Shown piece by piece: positions 1-8,752 of a stretch of DNA of 64,000 nucleotides; the stretch's first letter is position 1; each line of letters begins with the position of its first letter. The stretch is from Pseudomonas mucoides. Lineage in GTDB: Bacteria; Pseudomonadota; Gammaproteobacteria; Pseudomonadales; Pseudomonadaceae. The stretch is taken from contig NZ_JACOPW010000001.1 in NCBI RefSeq assembly GCF_015461845.1, forward strand, positions 1,054,001-1,118,000, given 5' to 3'. The translations under genes and the position numbers were made by a program. The notes beneath the pieces are model-generated. The model was not told the origin of the DNA, searched no databases, and worked only from the letters and a program-made list of their open reading frames with translations.

Positions 1-42
1 AACTCCCGGTCGAAGGGCCGATACCCATTGAGGAAGGTCGGA

Positions 43-363
43 ATGAAGTTATCCGATGGTTTTGACGCTCGCCGCTTGCGGCCCAAAGGCCAACGCAACT
101 GGCGTTTTCGTATTGGCGCGGCGTTTGCCGCGTTGCTGGCAACGTGCGGTGTATTGCTCGCCATGGCTGCTGCCGCCAGCCTGCTCGGCCACGCACCTGC
201 GCTGGGCGAACTGAATACCAGCCGCACCGGTGCGGCAGTGGTCCTGGCGGTCGGCCTGTTCGTGCTGTACCTCGGCGTGTGGCTGTGGCGTCGCTGCCGA
301 CGCCGGTCGCGTCAGTCGCGTGAGCTGAACATGTCCCCGCACCTGATGAAAAAACACGATTGA
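43..363 (+). CDS. Small two-helix membrane protein, function unknown
   Basis: Predicted protein of 106 residues. A basic N-terminus (RRLRPKGQRNWR) precedes two hydrophobic segments: the first is alanine/leucine-rich (about residues 30-52), the second valine/leucine-rich (about 70-88). The C-terminus is strongly basic (RRCRRRSR). The ATG at 43 was chosen because GAGGAAGG sits about nine bases upstream; the same frame is open to the window edge, so a longer N-terminus cannot be excluded. It is followed 85 bases later by the Smr-domain gene on the same strand. I do not recognise a family. The topology predicts an inner-membrane protein with both ends probably in the cytoplasm. Confidence 0.6.
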   Translation: MKLSDGFDARRLRPKGQRNWRFRIGAAFAALLATCGVLLAMAAAASLLGHAPALGELNTSRTGAAVVLAVGLFVLYLGVWLWRRCRRRSRQSRELNMSPHLMKKHD

Positions 364-448
364 ACCGAGGCCTGGCATCTGCCGGGCCTCAATTGTTATG
401 GATAGCGCCTCGACTTGGGTAAACTGGCCGACCTTCGCGGAGGCTGAC

Positions 449-1006
449 ATGCAAGACGACGATTTTTCCCTGTTCAAAAGTGCGATCCAAGGCGTCAAGC
501 CGATCAAGCACGATCGCGCCGAAACCGGCAAACCCAAGGCCGACCGCGCGCAAATCGCCAAGCTGCGTCAAGCCGCAACCATTCGTACCGATGCCACCAC
601 CGTGGATGGGCTGTCCGATCAGTTCGTCATCGATGTCGGCCCGGAAGACGAATTGATGTGGGCCCGTGACGGTGTCCAGGAAAGCCAGATGCGCAAGCTC
701 AAGATCGGGCAGATTCCGTTCGAGGGCAGCCTCGACCTGCACGGCATGAGCGTGGAAAAGGCCCGGGAAACCCTCTGGGCGTTTCTGGCCGAAGCGACCA
801 GGTTCGAAATTCGCTGCGTGCGCGTCACTCACGGCAAAGCCGTGCGTCTGGACGGCAAGCGGCCGATGATCAAGAGTCACGTCAACACGTGGTTGCGCCA
901 GCATTCACAGGTGCTCGGCTTCACCTCGTGCCAGGCTAAACATGGCGGCGCCGGGGCGGTTTATGTGATGCTCAAACGCACCATGATGGAAGGTCGCGAC
1001 GAGTAA
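449..1006 (+). CDS. Smr-domain protein (SmrA type)
   Basis: A 185-residue protein with a C-terminal Smr domain. The first domain motif, [11 protein letters not shown], lies near residues 94-104, followed by VTHGKA and the closing GAGAVYVML block. Stand-alone Smr proteins of gammaproteobacteria (YdaL/SmrA) are related to the MutS2 C-terminus and have nicking or RNA-cleaving activity. The N-terminal half is charged and probably flexible. The ATG at 449 follows GCGGAGG with good spacing and starts MQDDDFSLF, which matches the usual start of the family. folE follows 77 bases downstream on the same strand, so the two may be co-transcribed. The family call is firm; the substrate is not known from sequence. 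Confidence 0.88.
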   Translation: MQDDDFSLFKSAIQGVKPIKHDRAETGKPKADRAQIAKLRQAATIRTDATTVDGLSDQFVIDVGPEDELMWARDGVQESQMRKLKIGQIPFEGSLDLHGMSVEKARETLWAFLAEATRFEIRCVRVTHGKAVRLDGKRPMIKSHVNTWLRQHSQVLGFTSCQAKHGGAGAVYVMLKRTMMEGRDE

Positions 1007-1083
1007 AGCTGTCGCATCATGCTTGCAGCGCCGTGTTTGCCACCGTACCCTTGCCCTTTGCGAAAATCCCCACAGGTAGTTTC

Positions 1084-1629
1084 ATGTCCCTGGAACAGAA
1101 TTACACCGCGATTCTCGGCCAACTGGGCGAGGACGTCTCCCGCGAGGGCCTGCTCGACACGCCAAAACGTGCCGCCAAAGCCATGCAGTACCTCTGCCGC
1201 GGTTATGAACAGACGCTCGAAGAAGTCACCAACGGTGCCTTGTTCAGCTCCGACAACAGCGAAATGGTGCTGGTCAAGGACATCGAGTTGTACTCGTTGT
1301 GCGAACACCACCTGCTTCCGTTCATCGGCAAGGCACACGTCGCTTACATCCCGAGCGGCAAAGTATTGGGCCTGTCGAAAGTGGCGCGAATCGTCGACAT
1401 GTACGCTCGCCGCCTGCAGATCCAGGAAAACCTCAGCCGCCAGATCGCCGATGCGGTCCAGCAAGTCACCGGCGCCCTGGGCGTTGCGGTGGTGATCGAG
1501 GCCAAGCACATGTGCATGATGATGCGCGGTGTGGAGAAACAGAATTCGTCGATGATCACTTCGGTGATGCTCGGTGAGTTCCGCGAAAACGCCGCCACCC
1601 GCAGCGAGTTTCTCAGCCTGATCAAGTAA
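1084..1629 (+). CDS. folE: GTP cyclohydrolase I
   Basis: A 181-residue type I GTP cyclohydrolase, the first step of tetrahydrofolate synthesis (GTP to dihydroneopterin triphosphate). The zinc ligands are visible: CEHH (Cys73, His76) and Cys144 in HMCMMMRG. Other signature stretches are [16 protein letters not shown] and [10 protein letters not shown]. The length matches the short bacterial form. The ATG at 1084 is preceded by ACAGGTAG. A rho-independent terminator follows directly. Pseudomonads often carry more than one FolE-type enzyme, so this may be the second copy (folE2), but the sequence alone does not tell which. Confidence 0.95.
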   Translation: MSLEQNYTAILGQLGEDVSREGLLDTPKRAAKAMQYLCRGYEQTLEEVTNGALFSSDNSEMVLVKDIELYSLCEHHLLPFIGKAHVAYIPSGKVLGLSKVARIVDMYARRLQIQENLSRQIADAVQQVTGALGVAVVIEAKHMCMMMRGVEKQNSSMITSVMLGEFRENAATRSEFLSLIK

Positions 1630-1644
1630 CGTGCGGCACGAAGA

Positions 1645-1672
1645 AAACCGGCATTCATCGCCGGTTTTTTTT
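1645..1672 (+). terminator. Rho-independent terminator after folE
   Basis: ACCGGC and GCCGGT arms flank a seven-base loop and are followed by a run of eight T. It lies 16 bases after the folE stop codon. Confidence 0.85.
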
Positions 1673-1732
1673 CGTCTGAAAAAATCAGGTAAGCTGCGCG
1701 CCCTTCTTCATTCGCACCGTGAGGCTTTCAAC

Positions 1733-2104
1733 GTGTTCGTAAAAGCGCTTCGTGTCGGCCTTGGCCAACTGATCATCTTCATCGACTTCATCACCCGTCC
1801 GGGCAAGAAGCAGCGCCCCGCCGAGGCTCAGGCCAAGGTCAACTCCGCTGCCAAGGACCTGACCCTGTACCAATTCCACGCCTGCCCGTTCTGCGTGAAA
1901 ACCCGCCGCAGCCTGCGTCGCCTGAATGTGCCGGTGACACTGCGTGATGCAAAGAACAACGAACAGGATCGCCAGGCCCTGCTGGAGCAAGGTGGCAAGA
2001 TCAAGGTGCCGTGCCTGCGCATTGAAGAAAATGGCCAGACCACTTGGATGTATGAGTCCAAGGTGATCATTGATTATCTGGACAAGCGGTTTGCGGCTGC
2101 TTGA
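1733..2104 (+). CDS. Membrane-anchored glutaredoxin
   Basis: A 123-residue glutaredoxin with the dithiol active site CPFC at residues 51-54, then the TVPCL-like cis-proline stretch KVPCLRI and a YESKVIIDYL helix. The first ~20 residues (VKALRVGLGQLIIFIDF) form an amphipathic or membrane-associated helix, which is usual for this Pseudomonas subfamily and suggests attachment to the inner membrane. The GTG at 1733 was preferred over upstream in-frame codons because GTGAGG lies just before it and the frame upstream runs through the folE terminator. The role is thiol-disulfide exchange; the partner protein is unknown. Confidence 0.85.
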   Translation: MFVKALRVGLGQLIIFIDFITRPGKKQRPAEAQAKVNSAAKDLTLYQFHACPFCVKTRRSLRRLNVPVTLRDAKNNEQDRQALLEQGGKIKVPCLRIEENGQTTWMYESKVIIDYLDKRFAAA

Positions 2105-2130
2105 TGGCTTTGTGGTGAGCTGACTGACGC

Positions 2131-2152
2131 CATCGCGAGCAGGCTCGCGATG
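2131..2152. repeat. REP palindrome (single)
   Basis: ATCGCGAGC and GCTCGCGAT flank AG, a single REP element of the GAGCAGGCTC type without an inverted partner close by. It lies 27 bases after the glutaredoxin gene. Confidence 0.8.
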
Positions 2153-2186
2153 ACGCCGATACAGTCACCACAACCCCCAGTCAAAA

Positions 2187-2215
2187 ATAAACCGGCCCTT
2201 GCGCCGGTTTATTTG
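2187..2215 (+). terminator. Terminator downstream of the glutaredoxin gene
   Basis: AAACCGGC and GCCGGTTT arms with a six-base loop, followed by TATTTGTTT. It can act for the glutaredoxin transcript. Confidence 0.75.
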
Positions 2216-2269
2216 TTTCTGCCCTCCCCTCAGACCGCTTCAGCCGCCCACTTTTAGTGGCGGGTCTGG

Positions 2270-2361
2270 CCCCTTCGCGAGCAGGCTCGCTCCCACAGGT
2301 GACCGAGTTCTTTCAGGGAAATGCAATTAACTGTGAGAGCGAGCCTGCTCGCGAAGGGGTC
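2270..2361. repeat. REPIN: inverted pair of REP elements
   Basis: CCCCTTCGCGAGCAGGCTCG at 2270 is mirrored by CGAGCCTGCTCGCGAAGGGG ending at 2360, with about 30 bases of unrelated sequence between. GAGCAGGCTC subfamily. It lies upstream of the purine permease. Confidence 0.9.
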
Positions 2362-2427
2362 CGCACAGGCGATATATCCCTATCGCCAACATTTTCGTAA
2401 ACAAAATCAAAAACATTATTTGCTTTC

Positions 2428-2439
2428 TTTGTATACAAA
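2428..2439. promoter_or_regulatory. Candidate operator TTTGTATACAAA upstream of purine permease
   Basis: A perfect 12-base palindrome in an AT-rich stretch, about 130 bases before the permease start. Its core TTGTATACAA recurs exactly at 11449-11458 before puuE and nearly at 11253-11264 before hiuH. FadR/VanR-type GntR repressors commonly bind this kind of TTGTNTACAA sequence. No regulator gene for it is in the window. Confidence 0.55.
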
Positions 2440-2567
2440 AGCATAATCCACTTCGTGCGAGTTCCTGACCAGCCGGTCAACATATTCGCAAGTGCCTCAA
2501 AGGTCCGCTGCCACCCTCATGGGTCCGGTCCTGGAAATAACAATAAAACTCTTGAGGAGTACTCGCT

Positions 2568-3917
2568 GTGGAAAGCCGCAAATCCGAAGCATCGACGCTG
2601 GAACTCTCGCCGCCGTTACGCAATGGCTTGCTTGAGCGCATCTTCAAACTCACCTTGCATGGCACCACGGTGAAGACCGAGCTGATTGCCGGTCTGACAA
2701 CCTTCATCACCATGGCTTACATCATCTTCGTCAACCCTAACATCATGGCCGACGCCGGGATCGATCACGGCGCCGCATTTGTGGCGACCTGCATCGCCGC
2801 CGCACTGGGTTGCCTGTTGATGGGCCTCTACGCCAACTGGCCGGTCGGCCTGGCACCAGGCATGGGCCTGAACGCTTTCTTTACCTACACCGTGGTCGGC
2901 ACCATGGGCTACAACTGGGAAACCGCCCTCGGCGCGGTGTTTGTCTCCGGTGTGTTGTTCATGATCCTGACCTTTTCCAGGATTCGCGAATGGCTGCTGA
3001 ATAGCATTCCCGTGAGCCTGCGCTTCGCCATGGGCGCCGGCGTCGGTTTGTTCCTGGGGCTGATCGGCCTGAAGACTGCGGGCATCGTCGTCGATAGCCC
3101 GGCCACCCTGATCAAACTCGGCTCCCTGCGCGAACCCGGCCCGTTGCTCGCCGCCATCTGCTTCCTGATGATCGCCATTCTCAGCTACCACAAAGTGTTC
3201 GGCGCGATCCTCATCAGCATCATCACCGTGACCCTGGCCGGTTGGGGCCTGGGCCTGGTGCACTACGAGGGCATCATGTCGGCCCCGCCGAGCCTGGCCC
3301 CGACCTGGATGGCGATGAACCTGGCCGGCGTGTTCAACGTCAGCATGATCAGCGTGGTCCTGGCGTTCCTCTTCGTGCACATGTTCGACACCGCCGGCAC
3401 CCTGATGGGCGTAGCCCAGCGCGCCAACCTGGTCGGCGCCGACGGGCGGATCGAAAACCTCTCCCGCGCCATGAAAGCCGACAGTGCATCCAGCGTCTTT
3501 GGTGCGATTGTGGGTGTTCCGCCGGTCACCAGTTATGTTGAAAGTGCCGCGGGTGTTGCCGCGGGTGGTCGGACAGGTCTTACCGCCGTGACCGTGGGTG
3601 TGCTATTTATTGCGGCGATGTTCTTCGCACCACTGGCCGGCATGATTCCCGCCTATGCCACCGCCGGCGCGCTGATTTATGTGGCGATGCTGATGATGGG
3701 CGGTATGAAGCACATCGAATGGGACGAAGCAACCGACAGCATTCCGGCCATCGTGACCGCGATCATGATGCCGCTGACCTTCTCGGTCGCTGACGGTATT
3801 GCGCTGGGTTTCATCACCTACGTGGCGTTGAAGGCCGGCACCGGTAAGTACAAGGAAATCTCCGTCAGCTTGTGGGTGCTTTGCGCGATCTTCATCGCCA
3901 AGTTCATTTTCTTGTAA
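2568..3917 (+). CDS. NCS2-family purine permease (AzgA type)
   Basis: A 449-residue membrane transporter of the AzgA branch of NCS2 permeases, which import adenine, guanine or hypoxanthine with protons. The branch signature is TFITMAYIIFVNPNIM near residues 44-59, followed by about 12-14 hydrophobic segments and TSYVESAAGVAAGGRTGLT around residues 320-338, which holds substrate-binding residues. The start is GTG at 2568, supported by GAGGAG about 10 bases upstream. The shared palindrome at 2428-2439 ties it to the purine-degradation genes 9 kb downstream. The exact purine is not readable from the sequence. Confidence 0.9.
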   Translation: MESRKSEASTLELSPPLRNGLLERIFKLTLHGTTVKTELIAGLTTFITMAYIIFVNPNIMADAGIDHGAAFVATCIAAALGCLLMGLYANWPVGLAPGMGLNAFFTYTVVGTMGYNWETALGAVFVSGVLFMILTFSRIREWLLNSIPVSLRFAMGAGVGLFLGLIGLKTAGIVVDSPATLIKLGSLREPGPLLAAICFLMIAILSYHKVFGAILISIITVTLAGWGLGLVHYEGIMSAPPSLAPTWMAMNLAGVFNVSMISVVLAFLFVHMFDTAGTLMGVAQRANLVGADGRIENLSRAMKADSASSVFGAIVGVPPVTSYVESAAGVAAGGRTGLTAVTVGVLFIAAMFFAPLAGMIPAYATAGALIYVAMLMMGGMKHIEWDEATDSIPAIVTAIMMPLTFSVADGIALGFITYVALKAGTGKYKEISVSLWVLCAIFIAKFIFL

Positions 3918-3950
3918 GCCGCCTACGTTTCACAAACAGTGTTTCAAAAC

Positions 3951-3977
3951 AGCCTCACCCCACCGGGTGGGGCTTTT
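3951..3977 (+). terminator. Terminator after the purine permease
   Basis: A GC-rich hairpin around CCCCACC and GGTGGGG followed by CTTTT, 34 bases after the permease stop. Confidence 0.7.
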
Positions 3978-3996
3978 GCACAAATGGAGGAAAGTG

Positions 3997-4626
3997 ATGA
4001 GTCTGGAAACCTGGCTGCTGTTCAGCGGCGCTGCGCTGGTGGTAATCCTGATCCCTGGGCCCCTGTCATTGCTAATGATCAGCAACAGTCTGAATTACGG
4101 TTTGCGCCGTTCTTACCCAGCATTTCTCGGTGGCGTGATTGCTTCGATCTGCTTGCTCAGTGCTTCCGCGCTGGGTCTGGGCGCCTTGCTGCTGGCGTCG
4201 GAACAGTTGTTCAGCGCGTTGAAAATCGTCGGCGCGCTCTACCTGTTCTACCTCGCCTGGCAGAGCTGGCAACAATCGCGTCAGCCATCGGTGGGTGCCG
4301 AAGTGCCTCAGGCGGCGCCGGTGCCACGTTTTCGTGCGCTGTTCGGCCGAGCGTTTGTGCTGGGTGCGAGCAATCCGAAAGACATTCTGTTTTTTGCCGC
4401 TTTCTTACCGCAGTTTTTGAACGCGGAACAAGCGTTTTTGCCGCAGTTGCTGGTGATGATTGCGACCTGGACCGTGCTCGATCTGGTGTGCAAATTGGCT
4501 TATGGGCTGGGCGCTCATGGTGCAGCCAGGTATTTACGCAGTGGCAAAGGACAAAGTTGGTTTAACCGGGTGAGCGCAGGACTTTTCAGTGGAGCGGGCG
4601 CGGCCTCCTTATTAAGCAACCACTGA
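3997..4626 (+). CDS. LysE/RhtB-family amino-acid exporter
   Basis: A 209-residue inner-membrane protein with six hydrophobic segments. The family motif is at the end of helix 1 (LIPGPLSLLMISNSLNYGLR, residues about 19-38) and SNPKDILFFAAFLPQF is present near residue 130. LysE/RhtB proteins export amino acids or related metabolites. The ATG at 3997 follows TGGAGG with seven-base spacing. The preceding terminator at 3951-3977 separates it from the permease. The substrate cannot be inferred. The gene is the last ordinary one before the AT-richer insert that starts near 4630. Confidence 0.88.
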   Translation: MSLETWLLFSGAALVVILIPGPLSLLMISNSLNYGLRRSYPAFLGGVIASICLLSASALGLGALLLASEQLFSALKIVGALYLFYLAWQSWQQSRQPSVGAEVPQAAPVPRFRALFGRAFVLGASNPKDILFFAAFLPQFLNAEQAFLPQLLVMIATWTVLDLVCKLAYGLGAHGAARYLRSGKGQSWFNRVSAGLFSGAGAASLLSNH

Positions 4627-4833
4627 TCGGATCAGTATTAACCCGGCGATTCAACTCAACAGGCGTTTATTAACACCACCGCACTAAGAATTGATTGCCA
4701 AGGATGGCAACACTTCAACCACTCCCCGCAACAAACCGCAACACGCGATATACATATATATCGTTGTCTTTTCAGAACTCCTCCTACCATGGCACTGCGA
4801 TTTTGCACACAACGCCAGGAAAAGGAAGTTCCT

Positions 4834-7800
4834 ATGGCAATGGTTTTCCAATCCCCCGATCCCGATCACTACAATGCTGTCGAAGTGACGGATATTAACC
4901 TGCAGGCCAATGAGCACTCCCCAACCACTATTGATTTCGACAAAGTAAGCATCGCCTCCGCCCCGCAACAAACAAACGCCAATAAAAGCCAGCTACGCGT
5001 CATTGATGAGTTGTTCGGCCCTATAAAAATAGGCGCCCATTCGATCACCCGGTGCGCACTGGATGCACTGGGCGCGACCTCAAATGGTCAGGGATTGAAC
5101 GGTCAAAACACGTTCTTTCGGCACCCCAAGCGGTCTTTTATCAACGCCTTGCAATTTGACCCTGTGTTTATTGAAGCGCGTATGCGCTTCACCGGCGCCA
5201 GGGATGATTACGCCCTGCCTTCCTTGCTGTTTGAAATGGCGTCTCAACGCCCACTAACGGCTCCGCCCCTGTTAAGAGAATTACCTGATCTACTTGCCGA
5301 TCCTGAACAGTACCGCCACAAACTGGACAAGCTGCTGAACGCGGCGCAGAGGCTTGATATACGCCACGCGCACTTGTCCAAAACCACACCTCCCTGGGTG
5401 AATCGGATCAAAAGTAGCAGCATGGTCAGCATGGGGACCGGGCTTCAGGCCTTCGGCATTTACAGCGGTCTGCGCGGCCTGCAAGACGCCATTGCAAGAA
5501 AAGATCATGGCGAAGTCGTATTCAACAGCCTCAGCACTTCAGCGGAAGTCACTTCATTAGCCGTCGAAGTGGCGGTCACCAAGCAAGCAAAATACATGAT
5601 CGACGCTGGGCAAAAAGCCTACGGGGATTTTGCCAAAACCAGCTTCGGCGTTCGACTGGGGCGTAGCGCGGGTCTGATCGCGAGCGCACTGACATTGCCC
5701 TTCGATGTCATGTCCGCCATCAAATCCTTTAATAGCGCCGCGGCAACCACAGGCAAAGAAGCCATTGATCACTATGTCGCCGCTGGCTTGAGCGTGACCA
5801 GCGCGGCCATGACGTTGATTCTGGGTGCTGCCGCATTGGCAGGCTTCTCCTTTATCGGCCCGGTGGGGCTGACGGCCGGACTTCTGCTGGTGGCAGGTTC
5901 TCAGGTCTATGCGGCGGTACGCGTTGTCGACGATATCGATGATTACATTGAACTTACTACCCATGAGCGCCTGCGCACGGGCTGGTTCGCCTTTTGGGGA
6001 ATCACCCCGGACGACAACATACAAACCCGCCATGCAATTGCCAAATCAACCGTTGTACATTCGAGACTGTTACAAGCGACCGCTCGAAAATTACTGGAAG
6101 GAAAATTAAAAGACAGTACAGAAGTCATTGTAAACGGCAAGTTCAAGGTCGAGTTAAAGCCGACACAGGTGCCTAGCTTCGATTGGGAGGCGCAACAGTA
6201 CCTATATAAAACCGTACAGAAACCGCACGTCATTGATAGTAACGACACGATTGATGCTCGGGACGGTGTGACTGACGACATGCCCGGCGCCGAGTTCGGA
6301 ACGCCAGGAGAAAACAAAGGTGCGGTGTGGTTTATGGGGGGCGGCGACGACACCATCGTGGGTGTTGAAAAAAAGCCAAACAGATTCTATTACGGCGCAG
6401 GCATCAAGCAACTGACCGGGGGTGAGAAAGACGATGAGTTCATCTTCGAAGGCGCCGCCGAGCTTCTCAAAAACGGTCCAAAAGACCCTCTGCCCACACT
6501 TCTGAAAGGTGGTTTGGGCAGCGATACGCTAGTCGTTACCGGAAGCTACCTTGAGGGCAACCGGCAAAGATTCGGGTATTTCATCGATCTGAACGATGGA
6601 CGACTGTCCATCATTACCCGTGACCAGGCCAACGAGGGCCATTTCAACTATCGGCACACGCTTCTGGAGAGCATCGAGAACGTTGAAACCCTGGCCGGTG
6701 CGCAAAACAGGGTCATCGGTACAGGCGGTCCGAATGTCATCAAATCGCGCGGGCGCGACACCATTGAGGCGGGCGCCGGGGATGACAAAATCTATCTCCT
6801 GAACAATGAAGGTAGTGCCTCTGGTGGTCCCGGAAAGGATCACTACGCGGTGTCCCATAAGTCCGGCAACGTATTCATTACTGAAGATGGCGTGGACGAG
6901 AGCGTCATTGCACTTGACTGGAGAATGGACCTGATAAAAAGCTGGAAAATCGACAATCACGAACTGGTCATCACTTCAGGCTTTGATCTCGACGATCTTA
7001 AAGAGAGGGATGTCTACATCAAGGGCGTCTATAAAACAGCCAACAATCGACGGCAACTGCAGAACAGGAAACTGACGTTCGTTACAAAGGACGGGTTTCA
7101 TTTGATGCCTGAACTCCCCGAAACCATCGAGACTGCTGGCTCCCTCGAAATTGAAACAGTCATTACCCAGCAGGGAAAAACTCAAAACCCGGTGATACTT
7201 TACAACCGCGAATACACGATCGCACATGACAAGAACACGAGTTATTTTGTTTCGCGACTCAATAACCATACGGTCCTGACAGTAAAACAACGAAGCATAA
7301 ATACGCTGGCAACCCTGTATCTGGAATATGCCAGCCATGAACTGACGCGGGTCGAGGCTTACTTCAAGGTAGACCTGATACGCCAACGTGACTTTGATCG
7401 CATCCTGTATAAAGAATGCGCTGTGACCTTTCACTTTGACAGTCAGCGATTGACTATCAACAACCTCGCCAGTTCTATCGGGGGCGGCGACCAGAGAATC
7501 ACAAGCCGACTGACGCGCCCCACCAACGTGTTGAACCAACCTGTTCTTCTGATCATGAATGACGGTGTTTCGTATAGAGTCGCCCCCCCCTCCCTGCCTG
7601 ATTCGGTTTTTTCCAACGATCAGTTCGAGATAAACGGTCCAATGGAGCGCACCCGCCAAGTGCCGCTGCCACTGGCGGCCAGAGATGGAACGTCTATTTA
7701 TTGTCAGCCCCTGGACAACGAAGCCCATCAGCTGGGCGACCGAGAGAAGTGCGTCAAACTGGTCGCTTACCCTGAACAAACAACCATCGAACATCTGGAG

Positions 7801-8433
7801 GGTGGCGGCTCGACGTACCTTGTCCACCTCAGCTCCGAAATGACGCTAGGCATTTCAACGCCAGGTGCTCGAGCGAACGCCATCCTCAAATCGCCTTCGG
7901 CGTCTACCTGGGAATTCGATGCAACGAGCCTCGCTTACACCAGAATCAAACGGGTGGAAGACTGTTTGCTGATCGGACATACCGTTATCCACCTTCCGCG
8001 CTACAACGACCCACAAGATTTGATCGATCAGATACGGGTCATCACGCCCGATGGCGTTGTCTATAAAATCGATCTGGATTTCGACGAGGTCTACATTGAC
8101 TCACTGGATGGCCGGTACTTCAAAGGTGACGTTCTGAACGAAGGCGCCCTATTGGCAGAACTGAGGGCCTTGGAAATGGAAGACCTCATCGTTCGAAACA
8201 TAGCCCTGAGAGACGGTACTGCCGGCAGTCTGTCTTACAACGTGACGGACCGTCGCTGGATACTTGATACAGACAAGTCCCGCACGATCCTTTACGCCGA
8301 CCTGGTGCCTTTACACCGGTGCGCCCACCAACTCGCACACTGTTATGAGTTGATAGAGTTAGGCACCCGTTCCACCCCTCCGGTAAGCGCCGCCGATCTG
8401 CGGATACTTTTAGACAACTGCAAACGTTTATAG
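4834..8433 (+). CDS. Large toxin-like protein with pore-forming-like hairpin and RTX-like blocks
   Basis: A 1199-residue protein without a Sec signal peptide. Residues ~1-270 are mainly helical with no clear match. Residues ~280-370 contain hydrophobic segments (SAGLIASALTLPFDVM and a long alanine/glycine/leucine run ending VYAAVRVVDDIDDYIE), resembling the translocation region of TcdA/TcdB-type toxins. Residues ~489-675 hold glycine/aspartate blocks (MGGGDDTIVG, GGEKDDEFIF, GGLGSDTLVV, GAGDDKIYLL, GGPGKDHYAV) like RTX calcium-binding nonapeptides. The last ~500 residues look beta-rich and are unrecognised. The ATG at 4834 follows AGGAAAAGGAAG; an upstream in-frame ATG at 4789 lacks a binding site. 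No type I secretion genes are in the window. The toxin role is inference; an adhesin or S-layer-like protein is an alternative. Confidence 0.6.
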   Translation: MAMVFQSPDPDHYNAVEVTDINLQANEHSPTTIDFDKVSIASAPQQTNANKSQLRVIDELFGPIKIGAHSITRCALDALGATSNGQGLNGQNTFFRHPKRSFINALQFDPVFIEARMRFTGARDDYALPSLLFEMASQRPLTAPPLLRELPDLLADPEQYRHKLDKLLNAAQRLDIRHAHLSKTTPPWVNRIKSSSMVSMGTGLQAFGIYSGLRGLQDAIARKDHGEVVFNSLSTSAEVTSLAVEVAVTKQAKYMIDAGQKAYGDFAKTSFGVRLGRSAGLIASALTLPFDVMSAIKSFNSAAATTGKEAIDHYVAAGLSVTSAAMTLILGAAALAGFSFIGPVGLTAGLLLVAGSQVYAAVRVVDDIDDYIELTTHERLRTGWFAFWGITPDDNIQTRHAIAKSTVVHSRLLQATARKLLEGKLKDSTEVIVNGKFKVELKPTQVPSFDWEAQQYLYKTVQKPHVIDSNDTIDARDGVTDDMPGAEFGTPGENKGAVWFMGGGDDTIVGVEKKPNRFYYGAGIKQLTGGEKDDEFIFEGAAELLKNGPKDPLPTLLKGGLGSDTLVVTGSYLEGNRQRFGYFIDLNDGRLSIITRDQANEGHFNYRHTLLESIENVETLAGAQNRVIGTGGPNVIKSRGRDTIEAGAGDDKIYLLNNEGSASGGPGKDHYAVSHKSGNVFITEDGVDESVIALDWRMDLIKSWKIDNHELVITSGFDLDDLKERDVYIKGVYKTANNRRQLQNRKLTFVTKDGFHLMPELPETIETAGSLEIETVITQQGKTQNPVILYNREYTIAHDKNTSYFVSRLNNHTVLTVKQRSINTLATLYLEYASHELTRVEAYFKVDLIRQRDFDRILYKECAVTFHFDSQRLTINNLASSIGGGDQRITSRLTRPTNVLNQPVLLIMNDGVSYRVAPPSLPDSVFSNDQFEINGPMERTRQVPLPLAARDGTSIYCQPLDNEAHQLGDREKCVKLVAYPEQTTIEHLEGGGSTYLVHLSSEMTLGISTPGARANAILKSPSASTWEFDATSLAYTRIKRVEDCLLIGHTVIHLPRYNDPQDLIDQIRVITPDGVVYKIDLDFDEVYIDSLDGRYFKGDVLNEGALLAELRALEMEDLIVRNIALRDGTAGSLSYNVTDRRWILDTDKSRTILYADLVPLHRCAHQLAHCYELIELGTRSTPPVSAADLRILLDNCKRL

Positions 8434-8752
8434 CACTAGCACAAGACATCAAACCTCAGGATCAGGCGGACGTCTTTTGTAGCAAATACCGCCACACCCT
8501 ATACATATCTATAGCCTCTCGACGGCTGATCCAATCAAAACTAACCACCGTGTTTTCCGGGGCCGTACCTTCTCAAGAGAGAAAATCCCCAGCCCCAATA
8601 CGCCTGGCACTTCATCGTCCTCCCCCAGACGCGCTCCTGAGGATGATGTGGCCAGGGTCGGCCGGCCCCCATTATCAAACGCCCGGTATCGGGCCTCCGA
8701 TACTTATTGTTTAAACATTACCCACTTATATAAACATCCAGGAATACGTCCG
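8434..8752. other. Intergenic gap between the two large insert genes
   Basis: This 319-base stretch is AT-richer than the surrounding genome around 8470-8540 and 8700-8740. No hairpin with a T-run follows the upstream gene, so read-through into the next gene is possible. I see no RNA gene or repeat. An in-frame GTG at 8648 would extend the next protein by 35 residues, but it lacks a good ribosome binding site. Confidence 0.4.

Noticed and set aside
3..65. A frame entering from the left edge, ending IEEGRNEVIRWF at 63-65, possibly the tail of an upstream gene.
   Set aside because: Only 20 codons are visible and it overlaps the better-supported start at 43; it cannot be judged without the sequence before the window.
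2131..2361. Repeated palindromes considered as a CRISPR array.
   Set aside because: There is no regular repeat-spacer pattern and no cas gene; they match REP/REPIN elements found throughout the window.
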